Source: Aliamphritea ceti
Lineage (GTDB): Bacteria > Pseudomonadota > Gammaproteobacteria > Pseudomonadales > Balneatricaceae
Length of the DNA stretch: 64,000 nucleotides
Reading direction: 5' to 3'
Assembly (NCBI RefSeq): GCF_024347215.1
Contig: NZ_AP025282.1
Coordinates: forward strand, 4,712,001-4,776,000
In this document: in pieces, positions 25,634 to 34,413 of the stretch
Position numbering within the stretch: position 1 is the first letter of the stretch
How the letters are laid out: each line of letters opens with the position of its first letter
The notes under the pieces: generated by a model
What the model was told of the DNA's origin: nothing
The model's database searches: none
Seen by the model: only the letters and a program-made list of their open reading frames with translations
Position numbers and translations under genes: made by a program

Positions 25634-26821
25634 TTATACCGGCAGCAGACGTACAAAGTATGATTTCAGGTAGTCCGTTTCAGGAATCGCCGGATGTATC
25701 GGATGGTCTCCACCCTGATGTCCCTGATCAAAGATCTGTGCCTGACGGTCAAGTGCTCGGCTTTCAGAACGGATCATATCCACCAGACGGTCACGCTGCA
25801 GGTGCATAGAACAAGACGCTGACACCAGCAGACCATTCTTCGCTACCAGACGCATCGCAAGCTGGTTCATACGGCGGTACGCCTGTTCACCGTTACGGAT
25901 ATCTTTACGCTTCTGGATAAAGGCTGGCGGATCAAGAATAACCACATCGAACTTCTCGCCTTCTTCCAGCAGCATCTTGCAGCCCTCAAATGCGTCGCCC
26001 TGCATCGTCGTGAAACGGTCAGCCGCTTCGTTAATCCGTGCATTTTCTTCTGCTACATCCAGTGCGAACTCAGAGGCATCCAGACAAGTCACGTGATCAG
26101 CACCGGCAGCCAGCGCCTGTACACCCCAGCCACCTACGTAGCTGAACAAATCCAGTACTTTTTTGCCGGCAACATGCTGCTGCATGCGCGCACGGTTTAA
26201 ACGGTGGTCGTAGAACCAGCCGGTCTTCTGTCCGGTCTTAACCGGCGCCACCAGCGGTACGCCATTTTCCATCAACGGTGCCAGATCAGGCACTTCGCCG
26301 TATACAGTTTCAACGTAGCTTTCCAGGCCTTCCATATCGCGCATCTTGCCGTCGTTACGGAACAGTACACCCTGAGGTTTAAAGACTTTCAGCAGTGCTG
26401 CCAGAATTTCATCTTTAAGCGCTTCCATACCTGCAGTCGAAATCTGTACGACAAAAATATCGAAATAGCGATCGATTACTAACCCGGAAAGCCCGTCACT
26501 ATCGCCAAATACCAGGCGGTAACATGGCTGATCGAAGCAGGCTTCACGCAGCGAAAGAGCAATCTTTAAGCGATGAACCAGTAAAGACTGATCCATCGTC
26601 TGCTTAGCTGTACGGCTAATTAAACGGGCACAAATCAGCGTATTCGGGTTTACATAGGCAACACCCAGCGCTTTACCGTTAGCCGTTTCTACCACTACCT
26701 GCTCGCCTGCAGCGAACTGTTTCAGTGGCGTCGCCTTAGTATTTACTTCGTTGCTGTAGATCCAGACATGGCCACCGCGCAAACGTTTATCTGCGCCACT
26801 GTTTAATCGTAATACTTGCAA
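25634..26821 (-). CDS. rlmI: 23S rRNA (cytosine-C5)-methyltransferase RlmI
   Basis: A SAM-dependent enzyme forming m5C1962 in 23S rRNA. The 395 residues carry an N-terminal PUA RNA-binding domain (about 1-75, GHVWIYSNEV) and a Rossmann methyltransferase domain with LDLFSYVGGWGVQALAAGA near 215-235. VILDPPAFIQKRKD and the catalytic-Cys region VSASCSMH follow. The size equals E. coli YccW (396). It follows the gcvH terminator, so it is a separate unit from gcvH. Confidence 0.95.
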   Translation of the reverse strand: MQVLRLNSGADKRLRGGHVWIYSNEVNTKATPLKQFAAGEQVVVETANGKALGVAYVNPNTLICARLISRTAKQTMDQSLLVHRLKIALSLREACFDQPCYRLVFGDSDGLSGLVIDRYFDIFVVQISTAGMEALKDEILAALLKVFKPQGVLFRNDGKMRDMEGLESYVETVYGEVPDLAPLMENGVPLVAPVKTGQKTGWFYDHRLNRARMQQHVAGKKVLDLFSYVGGWGVQALAAGADHVTCLDASEFALDVAEENARINEAADRFTTMQGDAFEGCKMLLEEGEKFDVVILDPPAFIQKRKDIRNGEQAYRRMNQLAMRLVAKNGLLVSASCSMHLQRDRLVDMIRSESRALDRQAQIFDQGHQGGDHPIHPAIPETDYLKSYFVRLLPV

Positions 26822-26890
26822 AATTCATCCACTCTCTGATTACAGCAACCGCTAACTACCGGTTACAGATAACGGTATCCGCGATACCGT

Positions 26891-26923
26891 AAAAACAACA
26901 AAGCCCCGCCGACAGGCGAGGCT
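26891..26923 (-). terminator. Terminator of gcvH
   Basis: AGCCCCGCC and GGCGAGGCT pair around GACA with one mismatch (a wobble in the RNA). The minus-strand tail TTTGTTGTTTTT follows. Confidence 0.8.
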
Positions 26924-26942
26924 CAACTTTGAAGCTTAAGAC

Positions 26943-27335
26943 TTACTCTTCAGCTTCACACAGTTCAGCATAAACTTCAGCATCCAGCAGTGCATCCAGC
27001 TCTTCCTGAGAACCAACACGCATCTGGAAGAACCAGCCATCACCGTAAGGATCGCCGTTCACCTGTTCAGGCTCATCTTCAAGCGCTTCGTTAACAGCAA
27101 TCACTTCACCGGTCAGTGGCGCATATATATCAGATGCAGCTTTAACAGACTCAACCACACCCATGTCGTCGCCCAAAGCAAACTCTGAACCTACTTCAGG
27201 CAATTCCACAAATACTACATCACCCAGCAGCTCCTGCGCGTGATCAGTAACACCGATAGTAACCACCCCGTCGCCTTCATGACGAATCCACTCATGGCTG
27301 GCCACATATTTTAATTCGCTAGGGATATCACTCAT
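26943..27335 (-). CDS. gcvH: Glycine cleavage system H protein
   Basis: The lipoyl-carrying shuttle protein of glycine cleavage, also a reservoir of lipoic acid. It has 130 residues. The lipoyl-Lys motif GVVESVKAASDIYAPLTGEV is intact (Lys near 64), and the C-terminus is acidic as usual. In many bacteria gcvT, gcvH and gcvP are one operon; here gcvH is alone between its own terminator and the ubiI gene, 307 bases upstream. An inverted repeat lies in that upstream gap. Partners must be elsewhere. Confidence 0.96.
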   Translation of the reverse strand: MSDIPSELKYVASHEWIRHEGDGVVTIGVTDHAQELLGDVVFVELPEVGSEFALGDDMGVVESVKAASDIYAPLTGEVIAVNEALEDEPEQVNGDPYGDGWFFQMRVGSQEELDALLDAEVYAELCEAEE

Positions 27336-27642
27336 TTCTCTGTTCCTAAATGACAGTTAAAAACCGGTCCTTTCCGACACTGAAAAGGCACTACAACTTC
27401 AAACATATTACGTATGTATTGCAGATGCATGATTGTATTGGCAATCAGGCATCATATATTTCTAGACCATCTTTAAAGTGATAGCCAGTTGTCACTAATC
27501 AGACCAGTGACAAGGTCAATAATTCGCTAAACAGCAGCTTTGTCTCAGATCATTCCAGACTATATTTATGCACTGTTTCAAACGCGGCTATTCTACCTGC
27601 CAAAGCCGCAGCTGAACATAAATGACTGGTTTTAGATGTAAA
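27336..27642. other. Intergenic region upstream of gcvH
   Basis: About 307 bases between the ubiI stop and gcvH on the same strand. It contains the inverted repeat at 27489-27513 and no terminator with a U-tract. I looked for glycine-riboswitch core motifs in the gcvH leader and did not find them. Confidence 0.45.
27489..27513. promoter_or_regulatory. Operator-like 8-bp inverted repeat upstream of gcvH
   Basis: TTGTCACT and AGTGACAA are exact complements nine bases apart, about 155 bases before the gcvH start. No U-run follows, so it looks more like a protein-binding site than a terminator. The regulator is unknown. Confidence 0.5.
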
Positions 27643-28971
27643 TTAGCTGCGTCGGGCAAAGCGTGGCAAATTGCCGCTCAGCCCCATTGCTTGCTGCACA
27701 ACGTGATTCTTGATCATCGGCGTCTTGTTCATCAGGCTCATACCGACATTGCGCAATAAGCGGGGTACGGCGGCATCTGTTGCAAACAGACGCTTAAAGC
27801 CTTCCATTGAAGCGGCCATCTTAAGGTTTTCACCCTGCCGCTGACGCTGATAACGGTGAAGTACATATTCGCTCTGCCACATTTCACCGGCAGCCTGTGC
27901 ATCAAGAATAACTTCCGCCAGCACTGCTGCATCCAGCAAACCCAGGTTTACCCCCTGACCGGCCAGCGGATGAATGGTATGCGCCGCATCACCGATAGCA
28001 GCAAAACCTGCCTGTACATACCGGCTGGCATGTCTCTGGCGTAATGGCACAGACATTCGCGGCTGTGCAGCAGTCACATTTCCTAAGCGCCCTTCTATCG
28101 CATGCTCCAGTGCCCGGCAAAATGCATCGTCGTCCAGTGTCATCAGTTCTGCAGCATGATCAGGAGAGGTCGACCAGACAATGGAACAGTGTTGATCATT
28201 CTTGCCTGAAACCGCTAGGTCTGAAACCGGCAGAAACGCTAACGGGCCGTCATCAGTAAACCGCTGCCAGCAGGTATGCTGATGGCCGTCTGCCACTTTT
28301 ACAGTGGTAACGATTGCATGATGACCGTAATCCCATTCCCACATAGGTAAATCAGCCAGCCGGCGGGTATTAGACATTGCGCCGTCGGCAGCGATTACCA
28401 GCCCGGCTTTAAGCGTTGAACCATCGGCAAAACTTAAAGTGCGTAATTGTTGATTATTATCAGTTTCAATTTCAGACAACCCGGTGAGCCTGCTACCTGA
28501 CTGCCACTCAATAGCCGGCATCGCCAGGCTTGCCTGATACAAGGCCGCCAGTGTTACCCGGTTCTCAACGATGTGGCCCAGATACTCTTCCTGCAATTCA
28601 TGGCTGTTGAACTGAATGTTGCCGCTGCCTTCTCCGTCCCAGACATCCATACGTGTATATGGCGTAATCCGCATCTGTTGCATCAGAGGCCAGGCCGAAG
28701 TGCTTTGCAGTATCTGCTGTGAGGCAATTGTTAATGCGCTAACCCGGTTATCAAATGCATCGCTACGCTGTTGCTGTTCGGCTGAAATAAGGCTTTCGCG
28801 ATCACTGTTGCGTGCTTCTATTACCCGTACAGTCAAACCGCTGTCGGCCAGCAGACAGGCCAGCGTCATACCGACCATGCCGGCACCGACAATCGCAATG
28901 TCGACCTGATCAGCCTGCTGCTGAGGTTGTTTCTTTTGCTGTAGTTTCTGGTCTTGCGAAAGTTCAGTCAC
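27643..28971 (-). CDS. ubiI: UbiI/VisC-type FAD monooxygenase of ubiquinone synthesis
   Basis: A class A flavin hydroxylase adding a hydroxyl to the ubiquinone ring (C5 in E. coli UbiI). It has 442 residues. The N-terminal FAD motif VDIAIVGAGMVGMTLACLLA follows a Gln/Lys-rich start. GLVIAADGAMSNTR is the DG motif and AAIGDAAHTIHPLAGQGVNLGLLD the GD motif. The gene starts ten bases after ubiH. The position matches visC/ubiI, but UbiF or UbiM-like activity cannot be excluded by sequence alone, so the exact carbon is inference. Confidence 0.88.
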   Translation of the reverse strand: MTELSQDQKLQQKKQPQQQADQVDIAIVGAGMVGMTLACLLADSGLTVRVIEARNSDRESLISAEQQQRSDAFDNRVSALTIASQQILQSTSAWPLMQQMRITPYTRMDVWDGEGSGNIQFNSHELQEEYLGHIVENRVTLAALYQASLAMPAIEWQSGSRLTGLSEIETDNNQQLRTLSFADGSTLKAGLVIAADGAMSNTRRLADLPMWEWDYGHHAIVTTVKVADGHQHTCWQRFTDDGPLAFLPVSDLAVSGKNDQHCSIVWSTSPDHAAELMTLDDDAFCRALEHAIEGRLGNVTAAQPRMSVPLRQRHASRYVQAGFAAIGDAAHTIHPLAGQGVNLGLLDAAVLAEVILDAQAAGEMWQSEYVLHRYQRQRQGENLKMAASMEGFKRLFATDAAVPRLLRNVGMSLMNKTPMIKNHVVQQAMGLSGNLPRFARRS

Positions 28972-28981
28972 AAAAAGCCTC

Positions 28982-30268
28982 TTAACTTTTGTTCGGCGCC
29001 GAATGCTCTGCAGGCGCTTTCGCCTGTAAGTCAGGTGCGGCGATATCTAATCCCATCGCGCTGCGGGCAAATACAGTTTTCATTAACGGGCAGCTATCCA
29101 GCATCTGTAAGCCAGCACTACGGCCCAGCGCCAAAAGTGGCTGATTATTAGAAAACAGCTTCATGGTCTGATCACTGAAGCCCACGGTTTTCTGCTGATC
29201 ACCCCGCACCAGTTCCTGAAACAGCTGTAAATCACTCAACTGCCCTAAAGGCTCACCAGCTTGCCTGGCCTGAATAATGTATTCCGCTAAGCGAACAGCA
29301 CCCCGTAATGCCAGGTTATACCCCTGCCCTGCTATCGGATGTAGCGCATGGGCGGCATTACCCAGTAATACCAGACCTTTACGGACCTGTTCTTCTGCAA
29401 ATGTAAGCTTAAGCGGATAATGATGACGTTCACCGACACGCTGGAAATACCCCAACCGGTACCCAAAGGTATCCTGCAGGCGAGCCATAAACTCAGTGTC
29501 ACTCAGTTCCAGTGTTTCTTCCAGCTGATCGGAGGGAACAGTCCATACCAGTGCTATTCGCGGTTCACCATTCTGATCTTCCAGCGGCAACAGTGCCATC
29601 GGACCATTGCGGGTAAAGCGTTCATAAGCGACACCCTGATGCGGCTGCCCAGGCGTCAGGTTGGTCACAATGGCATGTTGCTGGTAATCCTGCTGCTGGT
29701 AACCAATCCCCATTTGCTGACGTAATGTAGAGCGGCCACCATCAGCCATTACCACCAGCTCAGCCGTTAACTGAGATACCACTCCTTCCTGCTCCAGTTG
29801 CAGCTGCATGTGCTGCTCAGCTGACTGGATGCCAGTGACGGTTGCCGGACAGATAAAATCAATATTGGTCGCGTCGCTTTCCTGCAGGCGGGCCAGTAAC
29901 ACCTGGCCTAACCAGCGGTTTTCCACCACGTAGCCTAATGCTGGCACGCGTTCCTCTGAGGCGTGTAGGCGGGTAATACCAAAGCGCCCCTGATCTGATA
30001 CATGTATATCGTTGATAGCAGCCAGATGCGTCTGTAATGCGTCCCAGATACCCATGCGTTCATAAATAACCCGGCTGCCATATGCCAGTGCGGTTGAGCG
30101 GGCATCATAGCTTGGCTGATACCCTTCAATCGCCGATTCAGGTAAGGCATGGGCTTCTACAATAGCAATTTTCAAATCCAGCGCATTACTCGCCTGAATC
30201 AGAGCTGCCGCCAGACTGGCGCCTACCATGCCGCCGCCAACAATGACGATATCGTAGTGCCTGTTCAT
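28982..30268 (-). CDS. ubiH: 2-octaprenyl-6-methoxyphenol hydroxylase UbiH
   Basis: An FAD monooxygenase that hydroxylates C1 of the ubiquinone ring. It has 428 residues with YDIVIVGGGMVGASLAAALI at the N-terminus, VVMADGGRSTLR as the DG motif and LLGNAAHALHPIAGQGYNLALR as the FAD-ribose motif. It overlaps the pepP stop by one base (TGATG), and ubiI follows after ten bases. This order, pepP-ubiH-visC, is shared by E. coli and Pseudomonas and supports the name. Confidence 0.93.
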   Translation of the reverse strand: MNRHYDIVIVGGGMVGASLAAALIQASNALDLKIAIVEAHALPESAIEGYQPSYDARSTALAYGSRVIYERMGIWDALQTHLAAINDIHVSDQGRFGITRLHASEERVPALGYVVENRWLGQVLLARLQESDATNIDFICPATVTGIQSAEQHMQLQLEQEGVVSQLTAELVVMADGGRSTLRQQMGIGYQQQDYQQHAIVTNLTPGQPHQGVAYERFTRNGPMALLPLEDQNGEPRIALVWTVPSDQLEETLELSDTEFMARLQDTFGYRLGYFQRVGERHHYPLKLTFAEEQVRKGLVLLGNAAHALHPIAGQGYNLALRGAVRLAEYIIQARQAGEPLGQLSDLQLFQELVRGDQQKTVGFSDQTMKLFSNNQPLLALGRSAGLQMLDSCPLMKTVFARSAMGLDIAAPDLQAKAPAEHSAPNKS

Positions 30269-31599
30269 CAGTTGTTTGCCTGTACTGCCATTAGCGTTTC
30301 AATATCCGCAACCTGCTTTGGTACACCGGCAGACAGTACTTCACAGCCGTCTTCAGTCACTACCACATCATCTTCAATGCGAATCCCTATGCCACGCCAG
30401 CGGGCGTCTACATCGGTGTTGTCCGGGGCGATATACAGCCCTGGTTCTACTGTCAGCACCATGCCCGGCTGTAACGGCCGCCATTCACCTGCCAGCTTAT
30501 AGTCACCAACGTCATGTACATCCATCCCCAGCCAATGACCAAGACGGTGCATATAAAAATCCCGGTAAGCTTCAGACTTAATTAGCTCTTCAGTCTCACC
30601 TTTAAGAATGCCCAGTTCCACCAGCCCTTCGACCAGAATCTCAACGGAACGGTCATGCGGGTCCTGCCAGAGCACGCCTGGCTTAATCATGTCGATACAG
30701 GATAACTGTGCTTTCAGGACTAACTCGTAGAGGGCTTTTTGTTCCGGGCTAAAACGCCCTGATACCGGGAATGTCCGGGTGATATCACTGGCGTAATAAT
30801 CCAGTTCAGCGCCGGCATCAATCAATACCAGATCACCGTCTTTCAGCGCTTCACTGTTTTCCACATAGTGCAGTACACAGGCATTTTCACCGCCACCGAC
30901 AATGGCCGGGTAAGCAGGCTGCCGACAACCATTCATCGCAAAATGGAAATTCAACCGGGCTTCCAGCTGATATTCAGTCACACCCGGCTGGCAATTCTGC
31001 ATCGCCTTACAGTGAGCCGCCGCAGAAATCCGGCCAGCTTCACGCATGACGGCTATTTCCGCATCAGACTTAAACAGCCGCATTTCATGCAACAATCCGT
31101 CTAACTGCTGAATACCAGTCGGTACCTGCTTGCCCTGACGCTTAGCCATGCGCAGGCTGTCCCGCCAGGATCGGACCTGAGCATCCAGCTGAGTTTTATC
31201 TGACCCGTAGAAAATCTGATCGCAGCCCTGCATCAGTTTAGGCATTTGCTTGTCTTGCTCTTCATTCGCAAACGCAAGATCTACACCCAGTTCAGCCACA
31301 GCCCGTTCCGGCCCTAACCGATAGCCATGCCAGATTTCCATGGTTTTATCCCGCTCACGGCAAAACAGTACCGTTTGCGGGTTCTTGCCAGCGAGCAATA
31401 CCAAGAGCGCATCCGGCTCATCAAAACCTGTCAGGTAATAGAAATCGCTATCCTGACGGAAAGGAAACTCAACATCTGAATTACGCGGCTGCATCGTTGC
31501 CGCAGGTATAAGTGCAATACTTCCGGCAGGCAAGCTGCTAAGTAAACGCTGGCGGCGTTCTGCAAATTCATCACGGGGTATAGAGGTCATACGGGTCAT
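30268..31599 (-). CDS. pepP: Xaa-Pro aminopeptidase PepP
   Basis: A dimetal (manganese) peptidase removing an N-terminal residue before proline. The 443 residues form a creatinase-like N-terminal domain and a pita-bread catalytic domain. The metal ligands are visible in DAGAELDYYASDITRTFPV, HRLGHWLGMDVHDVG and VEPGLYI. GAGG six bases before the ATG at 31599 supports that start over the Met at residue 4. It is the second gene of the ygfB-pepP-ubiH-ubiI operon. Confidence 0.96.
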   Translation of the reverse strand: MTRMTSIPRDEFAERRQRLLSSLPAGSIALIPAATMQPRNSDVEFPFRQDSDFYYLTGFDEPDALLVLLAGKNPQTVLFCRERDKTMEIWHGYRLGPERAVAELGVDLAFANEEQDKQMPKLMQGCDQIFYGSDKTQLDAQVRSWRDSLRMAKRQGKQVPTGIQQLDGLLHEMRLFKSDAEIAVMREAGRISAAAHCKAMQNCQPGVTEYQLEARLNFHFAMNGCRQPAYPAIVGGGENACVLHYVENSEALKDGDLVLIDAGAELDYYASDITRTFPVSGRFSPEQKALYELVLKAQLSCIDMIKPGVLWQDPHDRSVEILVEGLVELGILKGETEELIKSEAYRDFYMHRLGHWLGMDVHDVGDYKLAGEWRPLQPGMVLTVEPGLYIAPDNTDVDARWRGIGIRIEDDVVVTEDGCEVLSAGVPKQVADIETLMAVQANN

Positions 31600-31677
31600 A
31601 GTTAGCCTCGGCAGTCATCAGTACTGATTATCCGGCATCAGCGGCTATCCCAGACAGCCGCCCTGAAAATTCCTGAC

Positions 31678-32280
31678 TTAGTGCAGCACTGGCTGCTGTG
31701 GATCAGAGTCACCATTGTCTTCCACAGGGTGCGATTCGCTGAAAAACATCAGTGTCGCCATACGCACGTATTCCTGCAGTTCCATCAGACCATTTTCATT
31801 GTCTTCTTCTGCTTCATCCTGATCCAGCTCAACCCAGGAGATTTGCTCCAGATCACGCAGTGCTTCAAGCTGATCGTCATTCAGGCTGCTATTGGTATGT
31901 GCACCATTGAGACCAAAACCAACCAGAAAACCCTGACACCAGCTACCCAGTGCCGTAACCCGTTCATTCAGGGATAAGTCGTCATCCGGTAGCAGTAAGC
32001 GGAAAGTAAAATCTGCATTTTTCATCTGGCTCAGTACACCTTCATACAGATCTACCAAAGCAATACGGGAGCTTTCGTGTTTCAGCGCACTGACATCCAT
32101 CATCTCCAGTGCTGCAAACATCCAGCGCTCCTGGGTGAAATCTGCGCCTGCGGTCAAATAACCACACAATAAACCGTGCACCTCTGCGGCAGTCACAGAC
32201 ATGCTGTCTTCTGCAATCAGTACATCTGCAATTTCATAATATTCAGGAATAAAATCTTCAGGAGAGTTTTCGACACTCAT
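31678..32280 (-). CDS. ygfB: UPF0149 family protein YgfB
   Basis: A cytoplasmic protein of 200 residues, mostly helical and acidic. The segments TAAEVHGLLCGYLTAG and LGSWCQGFLVGFGLNG are the UPF0149 signature. In Pseudomonas aeruginosa YgfB is described as modulating gene expression related to beta-lactam resistance; whether that applies here is unknown. AGAGAAG lies before the start. It is the first gene of the ubiquinone-peptidase operon and divergent from the zapA side. Confidence 0.92.
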   Translation of the reverse strand: MSVENSPEDFIPEYYEIADVLIAEDSMSVTAAEVHGLLCGYLTAGADFTQERWMFAALEMMDVSALKHESSRIALVDLYEGVLSQMKNADFTFRLLLPDDDLSLNERVTALGSWCQGFLVGFGLNGAHTNSSLNDDQLEALRDLEQISWVELDQDEAEEDNENGLMELQEYVRMATLMFFSESHPVEDNGDSDPQQPVLH

Positions 32281-32595
32281 AAGTCTTCTCTGTCTGGCTG
32301 CGGAAAAACCGCCAAAAATAAATTACCGCCACAGAGCACTGTAAAAACAATAAGATAGCCGAAGAATTAAGGGCATTGCCATGTATCGGCAGAGTAGCAG
32401 TAAGCACCTGTAAGCCCTATGCCACAACGGCTATTCAAAATGACAGGAATTCTGTTGCGAAGATGTTCTACATCCTAGCATTAACAGGTAGCATTCTCTA
32501 TGCGGGCAGCCCGGTGAGCCAGTGAATTTGTTCCGGTCGTTGCATTCGTCTTTAAAGCTATGTTAAACAAGAGCCTTTTACCTCCGGTAACCGTT
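32281..32595. other. Divergent intergenic region between ygfB and the zapB-like gene
   Basis: About 315 bases that must hold promoters for both directions. I see no consensus hexamers. A 20-codon plus-strand frame at 32463-32525 is hydrophobic but lacks a good ribosome site and is not called. Confidence 0.4.
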
Positions 32596-32805
32596 ATGAG
32601 CGAGCAAGATCTGCGCACCCTTGAGAGCCAAGTCGAGCAACTGATCCAGTACTGTCAAAGACTGGAACTGGAAAACCGTCGCCTGCACCGGTCGGAAACC
32701 CAGCTGAAAGAAGAACGTAACCGTTTACAACAGCTGCACAATGACACCCGGAAACGGGTCGATGCCATGATCACCCGTCTGAAATCACTGGAACAGGAAG
32801 CATGA
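32596..32805 (+). CDS. Short coiled-coil protein upstream of zapA (TIGR02449-like, ZapB-like)
   Basis: A 69-residue, highly charged coiled coil (LESQVEQLIQYCQRLELENRRL and on) with regular Leu heptads. It resembles the short family found immediately before zapA in Pseudomonas relatives. The ATG at 32596 gives the family N-terminus MSEQDLRTLE; an in-frame ATG at 32560 is less likely. The stop overlaps the zapA start (ATGA), so the two are translationally coupled. A role with ZapA at the division ring is inference from this linkage. Confidence 0.82.
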   Translation: MSEQDLRTLESQVEQLIQYCQRLELENRRLHRSETQLKEERNRLQQLHNDTRKRVDAMITRLKSLEQEA

Positions 32806-33101
32806 GTAAAGCTAAAAATGTCGCGGTAAAACTGCTCGAAAAAGAGTACGTGATCGCCTGTCCGGAAGAAGCTGAAGCAGAATTACAACAGGCAGCGGCG
32901 CACTTAAACAGTAAATTACTGGAAATTAAATCCTCCGGGAAAATTATCGGTATGGAGCGCATCGCAATTATGGCAGCGCTGAATATCTCACATGAATATA
33001 TCGCTTTCAGACAACAACAGCCTGAAAATTTAAGTGATAATATCAAAAGCTTAAGTGACAAAATCCAGGCGACTCTGGATGCTGCAAAACAACAGGACTA
33101 G
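32802..33101 (+). CDS. zapA: Cell-division protein ZapA
   Basis: ZapA crosslinks FtsZ filaments in the Z-ring. It has 99 residues. The N-terminal globular part VAVKLLEKEYVIACPEEAEAELQQAAAHLN and the C-terminal coiled coil (ENLSDNIKSLSDKIQATLD) are diagnostic. MERIAIMAALNISHEYI is the conserved middle. It overlaps the preceding coiled-coil gene by four bases and is followed by the 6S RNA gene, a conserved gammaproteobacterial arrangement. Confidence 0.95.
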   Translation: MSKAKNVAVKLLEKEYVIACPEEAEAELQQAAAHLNSKLLEIKSSGKIIGMERIAIMAALNISHEYIAFRQQQPENLSDNIKSLSDKIQATLDAAKQQD

Positions 33102-33173
33102 CCCTTTTATACACTGTCTTCCGGCCTGAAAAACACACTCTGCAAATAACACAGATTTAGTTTTTTTCAAGAG

Positions 33174-33201
33174 CTGACATTCGGTCTTTCAAGAGTATAA
33201 T
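33174..33201 (+). promoter_or_regulatory. Sigma-70 promoter of 6S RNA
   Basis: CTGACA (33174-33179), 16 bases, then a consensus TATAAT (33196-33201). The predicted start near 33208 coincides with the 5' end expected from the 6S closing stem. Confidence 0.85.
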
Positions 33202-33207
33202 GGCTCG

Positions 33208-33391
33208 CAGCTCCCCAGGGTTTCTCGGTCGATTGGTTACGTCCCTTGAGCCGATAAACACACTTCCGGAAGCTTCTCGAATAACTGGTGTGCATGTCCG
33301 CATGACGGAAAGCCTAATGTTATTCAGGGGCTACCACCTTGAACCTTCGGGTTCAGGGCCACAACCAACGCTTATTGCCCTGGGGAGTCAT
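33208..33391 (+). ncRNA. ssrS: 6S RNA
   Basis: A small RNA that mimics an open promoter and sequesters sigma-70 RNA polymerase in stationary phase. The ends pair exactly: CTCCCCAGGG at 33211-33220 with CCCTGGGGAG at 33378-33387. Between them are the expected long interrupted hairpin and central bubble, and an apical CCTTGAACCTTCGGGTTCAGG hairpin region. Size near 184 and position between zapA and fau match 6S genes of other gammaproteobacteria. The exact ends are estimated. Confidence 0.93.
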
Positions 33392-33399
33392 ATTTGCGT

Positions 33400-34011
33400 A
33401 TGAACCAATCTGTATCTACTGCCGATTACCGCCAGAATTTGCGCCGCGAAATGCGCCGTAAACGTCGCGGTCTTTCCGAACAGCAACATAAACACGCCGC
33501 TCAGGGTCTGTTGCGCACTATTCGTCGCCTTCCTGCTTTCAAGAAAAGTAAAAATGTTGCCATTTACCTCGCCAGTGACGGTGAAATCGACGCTAAGCCT
33601 ATTATCGACTTATGCTGGTCTCTGGGTAAAAACTGCTACCTGCCTATCCTGCATCCGGTAAAACATAACCGTTTATGGTTTATGCCTTATACCCGTCGCA
33701 CCCGTTTGCATAACAACAAGTACAAGATTCTTGAGCCTGCTGAAGTGAAGCAGCCAAGACGCCCTGCATGGGCGATGGATCTGGTGTTGTTGCCACTGGT
33801 TGCTTTTGACCCTAAGGGCGGACGCCTGGGAATGGGTGGCGGCTACTACGACCGGACATTCTCTTTTAAACAGAAATGGCGTCAGGGCGGTGGCACTAAA
33901 ATGATTGGCCTGGCACACGACTTACAGAAAGTAGAAAAACTGGAGATAGCCAGCTGGGATATTCCGCTGGAAGGTATCGCTTCAGATAAAGCGTTTTACA
34001 GCAGTAAATAA
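33400..34011 (+). CDS. fau: 5-formyltetrahydrofolate cyclo-ligase
   Basis: It converts 5-formyl-THF to 5,10-methenyl-THF using ATP, also called ygfA. It has 203 residues from the ATG at 33400; an in-frame TTG at 33394 is less likely. The family motifs LRREMRRKRRGLS at the N-terminus, VAIYLASDGEID, and the Gly-rich GGRLGMGGGYYDRTFSF near 145-160 are present. It begins nine bases after the 6S end, so it is probably made from the same primary transcript. Confidence 0.94.
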   Translation: MNQSVSTADYRQNLRREMRRKRRGLSEQQHKHAAQGLLRTIRRLPAFKKSKNVAIYLASDGEIDAKPIIDLCWSLGKNCYLPILHPVKHNRLWFMPYTRRTRLHNNKYKILEPAEVKQPRRPAWAMDLVLLPLVAFDPKGGRLGMGGGYYDRTFSFKQKWRQGGGTKMIGLAHDLQKVEKLEIASWDIPLEGIASDKAFYSSK

Positions 34012-34047
34012 AATATTTGTCAGGAATTTAGAAGGGAGTGCCGGCCT

Positions 34048-34066
34048 GCTGTCTGATACAGCCCCG
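34048..34066 (+). other. Hairpin region after fau
   Basis: The stretch around here reads GCCGG, CCT, GCTGT, CTGAT, ACAGC, CC, CGGC, a two-part stem without a U-tract. It could be a weak or Rho-assisted end for the fau transcript. Confidence 0.3.
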
Positions 34067-34117
34067 GCATGACTCAATAGCAAAACTAACTATCGGCATC
34101 AGGAAAGGTAAGATTGA

Positions 34118-34243
34118 TTAGCCGTTAAATGCCTGACTTACAACAGATATCAGCTCAATATCACTATTGGTTACGCCAGTAATGACTGTCCCCAATACAA
34201 ATACCGCAACCAGAATCACCATTATATCTGGTCCTTTCTTCAT
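34118..34243 (-). CDS. Small single-span membrane protein (41 aa)
   Basis: The minus strand from ATG 34243 encodes 41 residues starting MKKGPDIMVILVAVFVLGTV and ending SVVSQAFNG with a TAA stop. A GAGAGGGCG ribosome site lies about seven bases upstream. One hydrophobic segment (about 8-25, IMVILVAVFVLGTVITGV) follows a positively charged MKKGPD start, giving a cytoplasm-in orientation. Small proteins opening with this basic-then-hydrophobic pattern occur widely, but I cannot name a family. It sits alone between fau and the permease gene. The ribosome site, length and composition support a real gene. Confidence 0.7.
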   Translation of the reverse strand: MKKGPDIMVILVAVFVLGTVITGVTNSDIELISVVSQAFNG

Positions 34244-34413
34244 GGTATTTTCGCCCTCTCATACTTTTGGCACTAAAAAAAATAGCGGGTAAGTTTTCCA
34301 TAACAGGAAATATTTGCAAGCTTTTCCCTGCAATTACCCAATATATATCGACAAGTTTATACCAATATTTAGAAAAAAATAATAACTTTAGTGACTTAGC
34401 GCCACTTTCTAAT

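Noticed and set aside
27336..27488. Glycine riboswitch in the gcvH leader
   Set aside because: The conserved core motifs are not present by eye; a covariance-model search would be decisive.
32463..32525. 20-codon hydrophobic frame upstream of the zapB-like gene
   Set aside because: Poor ribosome site and short length give too little support.
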